Notes under the pieces: model-generated | What the model was told of the DNA's origin: nothing | The model's input: the letters and a program-made list of their open reading frames with translations, nothing else | The model's database searches: none | Assembly (NCBI RefSeq): GCF_003574135.1 | Contig: NZ_AP018341.1 | Coordinates: 372,001 to 436,000, forward strand | Origin: a cyanobacterium endosymbiont of Rhopalodia gibberula | GTDB lineage: Bacteria > Cyanobacteriota > Cyanobacteriia > Cyanobacteriales > Microcystaceae | DNA length: 64,000 bases | Direction of reading: 5' to 3' | Translations under genes and position numbers: made by a program | In this document: positions 61,228 to 64,000 of the stretch, piece by piece | Layout of the letters: each line of letters opens with the position of its first letter | Position numbering within the stretch: the stretch's first letter is position 1

Positions 61228-61428
61228 ATGAATTTAATTTTTTCCCATATGGAGAACAAAAAAGATAGATTAAAATCATATTTTTTATATGATCATTGGT
61301 TAACTTGCTCAAAATACTATAATTCTTCTTGGGGAATCAGTGTTAATTTTTACATGAATAAAAGATTAGACGGATGGCAATATATCAAGTTTAAGGTTAC
61401 TACTACAGCTTTTTATGCATACAAGTAA
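61228..61428 (+). other. Unrecognised 66-codon frame ending inside a palindrome
   Basis: ATG 61228 opens MNLIFSHMENKKDRLKSYFL ... YYNSSWGISVNFYMNKRLDG W. It is protein-like in parts, but no family is recognised. Its stop falls within the inverted repeat at 61421-61467. It may be a small gene or a remnant. Confidence 0.3.
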
Positions 61429-61467
61429 TCGCTAATTTAGATACTATCTAAATTAGCGATTACTTGT
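61421..61467. terminator. 23-bp perfect inverted repeat between convergent frames
   Basis: Arms 61421-61443 and 61445-61467 are exactly complementary around a single C. The left arm begins ACAAGTAATCGCTAATTTAG. It sits 9 bp beyond the stop of the DUF815 gene (minus strand) and at the end of a plus-strand frame, the place for a bidirectional terminator. No T-run follows on either strand. Confidence 0.65.
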
Positions 61468-61476
61468 TCAATACTA

Positions 61477-62760
61477 TTAACTATGAACCTTTAATTCTCC
61501 TTGTAAAAAATGGATAAATTGTTTAGCGGTTCTTCCTGAACGTCCATTTTGCTTAATTGCCCATTGTTTTGCTCTAAATTCTAATGCTTCTTGAGGCAAG
61601 TTAAGTTTTATTTGTTGGGCTAAATGATTAACAATTGTGAGGTACTTTTCTTGATTTGCCGGTTCAAAAGTTAAAGTTAAACCAAAGCGATCACTAAAAG
61701 ATAATTTTTCTTGTACAGTATCCCAAGCATGGACTTCATCAGACTCACTAAGTTGGGGACGATCACCAAAAAGTTCTCTAATTAAATGTCTCCTATTAGA
61801 AGTAGCATAAACCACAACATTGTCAGCTCTAGCAGTCACACTTCCTTCTAAAACAACCTTTAATGATTTAAAAGTATCATCGTCGTCCTCAAAAGATAAA
61901 TCATCAACAAAAACAATAAATTTTTGAGGATAATCCCTCAATTTATCGACTATCCAAGGCAAGTGACTCAATTGAGATTTACTTACTTCGATCAATCTCA
62001 ATCCTTGACTACTATATTTATTTGATAACGCCTTAACTAAAGAAGACTTACCCGAGCCCCGACTTCCATATAGTAAAACATTAAGAGCAGCATAACCAGC
62101 CAATAGAATTTCTGTATTTTTAATTAATGTTTCCTTTTGTGGCTCATAACCAACAATCTCAGTTAATCTAACTGGATCTGGATTATTAATTCCTATTAAT
62201 TGTTCTTTTTCCCATTTCAACACCTTATATGTAGCGAGAATACCTGTTCCTTGTCGATTATAATGGTCAGCTAATTGTTCTATTGTATCTTGCCAATTAT
62301 TAGATCGGTGTAAAAAAGTATTATCAATATTCTCTACTTCCCAAGCCACAGGAACATAGTCTATCAATGTGGATTTTTTTACCCATTCAGCAATTTGTTG
62401 AATTGGACAATTATAAATAATCTGTAGAATGTTTAGATCATGTTTAACTGCATCAATCAAGGGTTTAGATAATTCCTGATAAGGAATTAATTGGACCTGT
62501 TGACTAAAAGGATTTTCATTGATCAAAATCTCACTAATTAAATAATCTTGCCAACTTTTTCCTATTTTTGCTAAAGCTTTAAAAAAAAATCCATAATTTT
62601 TTAAAGACTCTAAACTTAAGGTATTTTTATCTCTAAAGTAGAGGGAATATAACAAGGAAATAAAAGTTTGACCAACTTCACTTTTTAAAAGTGATTGATA
62701 AAGGAGTAAGGATGATATTTGAGGGTATAGAAAATACTTAAACTGGTTTAACTTATGCAT
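61477..62760 (-). CDS. DUF815 AAA-type ATPase
   Basis: A 427-residue cytosolic ATPase of the DUF815 family. Residues 1 to about 170 are helical and poorly conserved. The ATPase core starts near VRLTEIVGYEPQKETLIKNT (about 196), with Walker A LLYGSRGSGKSSLVKAL (about 230-246), Walker B KFIVFVDDLSFED (about 280), then VVVYATSNRRHLIRELFGDR and the arginine-bearing SFSDRFGLTLTFEP. It ends NGRSGRTAKQFIHFLQGEL. The family is widespread but its substrate is unknown. The frame is intact. A long palindrome follows the stop, and a glycosyltransferase pseudogene lies upstream on the same strand. Confidence 0.85.
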   Translation of the reverse strand: MHKLNQFKYFLYPQISSLLLYQSLLKSEVGQTFISLLYSLYFRDKNTLSLESLKNYGFFFKALAKIGKSWQDYLISEILINENPFSQQVQLIPYQELSKPLIDAVKHDLNILQIIYNCPIQQIAEWVKKSTLIDYVPVAWEVENIDNTFLHRSNNWQDTIEQLADHYNRQGTGILATYKVLKWEKEQLIGINNPDPVRLTEIVGYEPQKETLIKNTEILLAGYAALNVLLYGSRGSGKSSLVKALSNKYSSQGLRLIEVSKSQLSHLPWIVDKLRDYPQKFIVFVDDLSFEDDDDTFKSLKVVLEGSVTARADNVVVYATSNRRHLIRELFGDRPQLSESDEVHAWDTVQEKLSFSDRFGLTLTFEPANQEKYLTIVNHLAQQIKLNLPQEALEFRAKQWAIKQNGRSGRTAKQFIHFLQGELKVHS

Positions 62761-62905
62761 TGAGTTGACTATAGGACTTATTTCTGTAAATTTAAAAGTA
62801 AATATCTGTGAATAAGTACTCCCAACAAATAGGAGCTTTTTAATTTCTTTCTGTTCTAATCGACTTAGATTATGGTAGTATAAACTCCAAATATAGAGGA
62901 ATTTT

Positions 62906-63701
62906 CTACAGCAGATATAACGGGATTGTTGATAATGTTAAAGCGTAAATATCTTTACGTCCAAATCTAACCAAACCACTGAAAATGTCTACTGTTAACA
63001 AAATGCCGGCTATAGTCAATATTATTAACGTTAGCCAGGAAATACCTATAAATCCGGCGATTAACATTATCATTATACTCCCTGTCCATAAAACTACTAA
63101 TAATGACAACGAGAGAACACTAAGTTCTAAAGCTAGGACAAGTAAATGAAAATGTCCTTAGACTATTGCGACTTTAGTTAATCGAGGAACTTGAGTTAAA
63201 AGGGTTTGAAGATAACCCTGTCATCGACGAGTTATTTAAATTTTTGCAGTGTGACTTTATTCGGGAAGAATACCTATTACTTGAACATTAGGACAGAACA
63301 GAAGATCCTGCTAGAGCTAAATCAATTCCTAATTGCATATTTTTCACTAGCCAAAGATGTTTTTTGAATAAAAGACCAAGGAACAGCCATTCCTATTTCT
63401 CCTAATAAGTAGGGAAGTTCTAAAAAAAGTAAACCAGTACAACGAACTTTATTTTTTCTCAAAAAACTAATTTAGCACTAGTATTATCAGGTATTATTAA
63501 TAAATAAAGAGCTTGTATAGACTTCCCTGTTAGTGATACTTTTTGGTTCTAAATAACGATCTGTACTCAGAACCTTACCAACATATAATTCTCAAGAGAA
63601 TCGAGTAATAAGCACTCTGAAAGCTTAACAAGCTAAAACTCTCGTTGAAGAAAATGATGGTTAATAGCCGGATATTGATTTAATAAATAAGCAATTTTCA
63701 T
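62906..63701 (-). pseudogene. Fused remnants of two glycosyltransferase genes (GT4-type start, GT2-type body)
   Basis: From ATG 63701 the minus strand reads MKIAYLLNQYPAINHHFLQR EF and a TAG, the N-terminus of a GT4-type enzyme (usual pattern MKIAYLVNQYPKVSHSFIRRE). After about 110 bp the frames instead give TGKSIQALYLLIIPDNTSAK, LELPYLLGEIGMAVPWSFIQ, MQLGIDLALAGSS, LFCPNVQVIGILPE and QGYLQTLLTQVPRLTKVAIV. This is the catalytic and post-catalytic part of a membrane GT2 enzyme. The last 67 codons are open (SLLVVLWTGSIMIMLIAGFI ... VRFGRKDIYALTLSTIPLYL) and form its C-terminal membrane helices. A deletion seems to have joined two neighbours of a polysaccharide cluster. 63702-64000 holds nothing recognisable. 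Confidence 0.7.
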
Positions 63702-64000
63702 ACTGGAAGATATTTAAACTAACCTGATTTTTAGTTTTTATCTGATCGTCCTTACTCTAGAATACAATAATTTTTACTAAAATTTTGGTTTATTTAAAAT
63801 AAAAAGATAGTCATAAAGTCACAATAAATCTCTATTTATTTAAATTAAACATGGATACATAATAGACAATTAACAGTTACTTTTATCCATGAATAAAAAT
63901 ATAAAAATATGTCAAATAGCCTTTGGAGTCAAGTAAGTTATTTAGTGTTTCTAATGAAACAATATGTAATTTTCTCTAAAAAATATATCCTACAGCTTTT

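Noticed and set aside
1-64000. Search for CRISPR arrays, prophage modules and restriction systems
   Set aside because: No regularly spaced direct repeats, cas-like genes, phage structural genes or restriction-modification motifs were seen.

Overview
The window looks like chromosomal DNA of a cyanobacterium whose genome is decaying. The cyanobacterial evidence is direct: an NdhN subunit of the plastoquinone-linked NDH-1 complex, a CbiG-CobJ fusion, an adjacent DUF3038/DUF4335 pair, an MPBQ/MSBQ methyltransferase (plastoquinone/tocopherol pathway), a tmRNA whose tag reads ANKIVKFERAAVAA, and a few HIP1 octamers (GCGATCGC). The decay is equally visible. Intact genes sum to roughly 31 kb of 64 kb, spacers are very AT-rich and reach 3.3-3.9 kb, and many spacers hold frameshifted or stop-riddled remnants of genes and insertion sequences. 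This combination fits a Crocosphaera/Cyanothece-like obligate endosymbiont at an intermediate stage of reduction, such as a diatom spheroid body. That placement is inference; no nif or photosystem gene lies in the window to test it.

Layout. 1-6131 (minus strand): partial ABC ATPase, hpnA-type epimerase, yebC, proA, with a holin-like pseudogene between the last two. 7860-13111: speE, cbiG-cobJ, a small EamA-type membrane protein, tRNA-Arg(ACG), thrC. 13112-17194: an IS982 fossil, a 42-bp perfect palindrome, an Ig/beta-propeller envelope protein, a small coiled-coil membrane protein, tRNA-Gly(UCC). 17304-24123: ndhN, a methyltransferase pseudogene, a glyoxalase-fold membrane protein, an orphan oligopeptide-type permease, apt, and the DUF3038-DUF4335 pair. 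24148-27282: IS982 fossil, speD, a small membrane protein. 27283-30563: gene desert with an IS630 fossil. 30564-41425: smc, glpK behind a structured leader, a broken conserved gene, a P-loop/DRTGG protein, selO. 41564-42007: ssrA with its terminator. 44198-48381: MPBQ methyltransferase, a glycosyltransferase pseudogene, mrdA. 48382-52240: the largest desert. 52241-58936: family 2 glycosyltransferase, coiled-coil protein, GAF-SpoIIE phosphatase, IS982 fossil, argH. 58937-64000: a broken two-gene operon cut by an IS630 fossil, a DUF815 ATPase, and a glycosyltransferase graveyard.

How the genes fit together. The intact set is housekeeping: amino acids (proA, thrC, argH), polyamines (speE, speD), purine salvage (apt), corrinoid synthesis, quinone methylation and NDH-1, chromosome condensation (smc), cell-wall elongation (mrdA), ribosome rescue (ssrA) and glycerol phosphorylation. 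What is broken is accessory: surface-polysaccharide glycosyltransferases, a small holin-like protein, a methyltransferase and every transposase seen. I found no convincing new biochemical system. The most unusual unexplained structure is a set of long, mostly perfect inverted repeats (13-23 bp arms, very short loops) spread through the spacers, together with a possible switch-like leader upstream of glpK.
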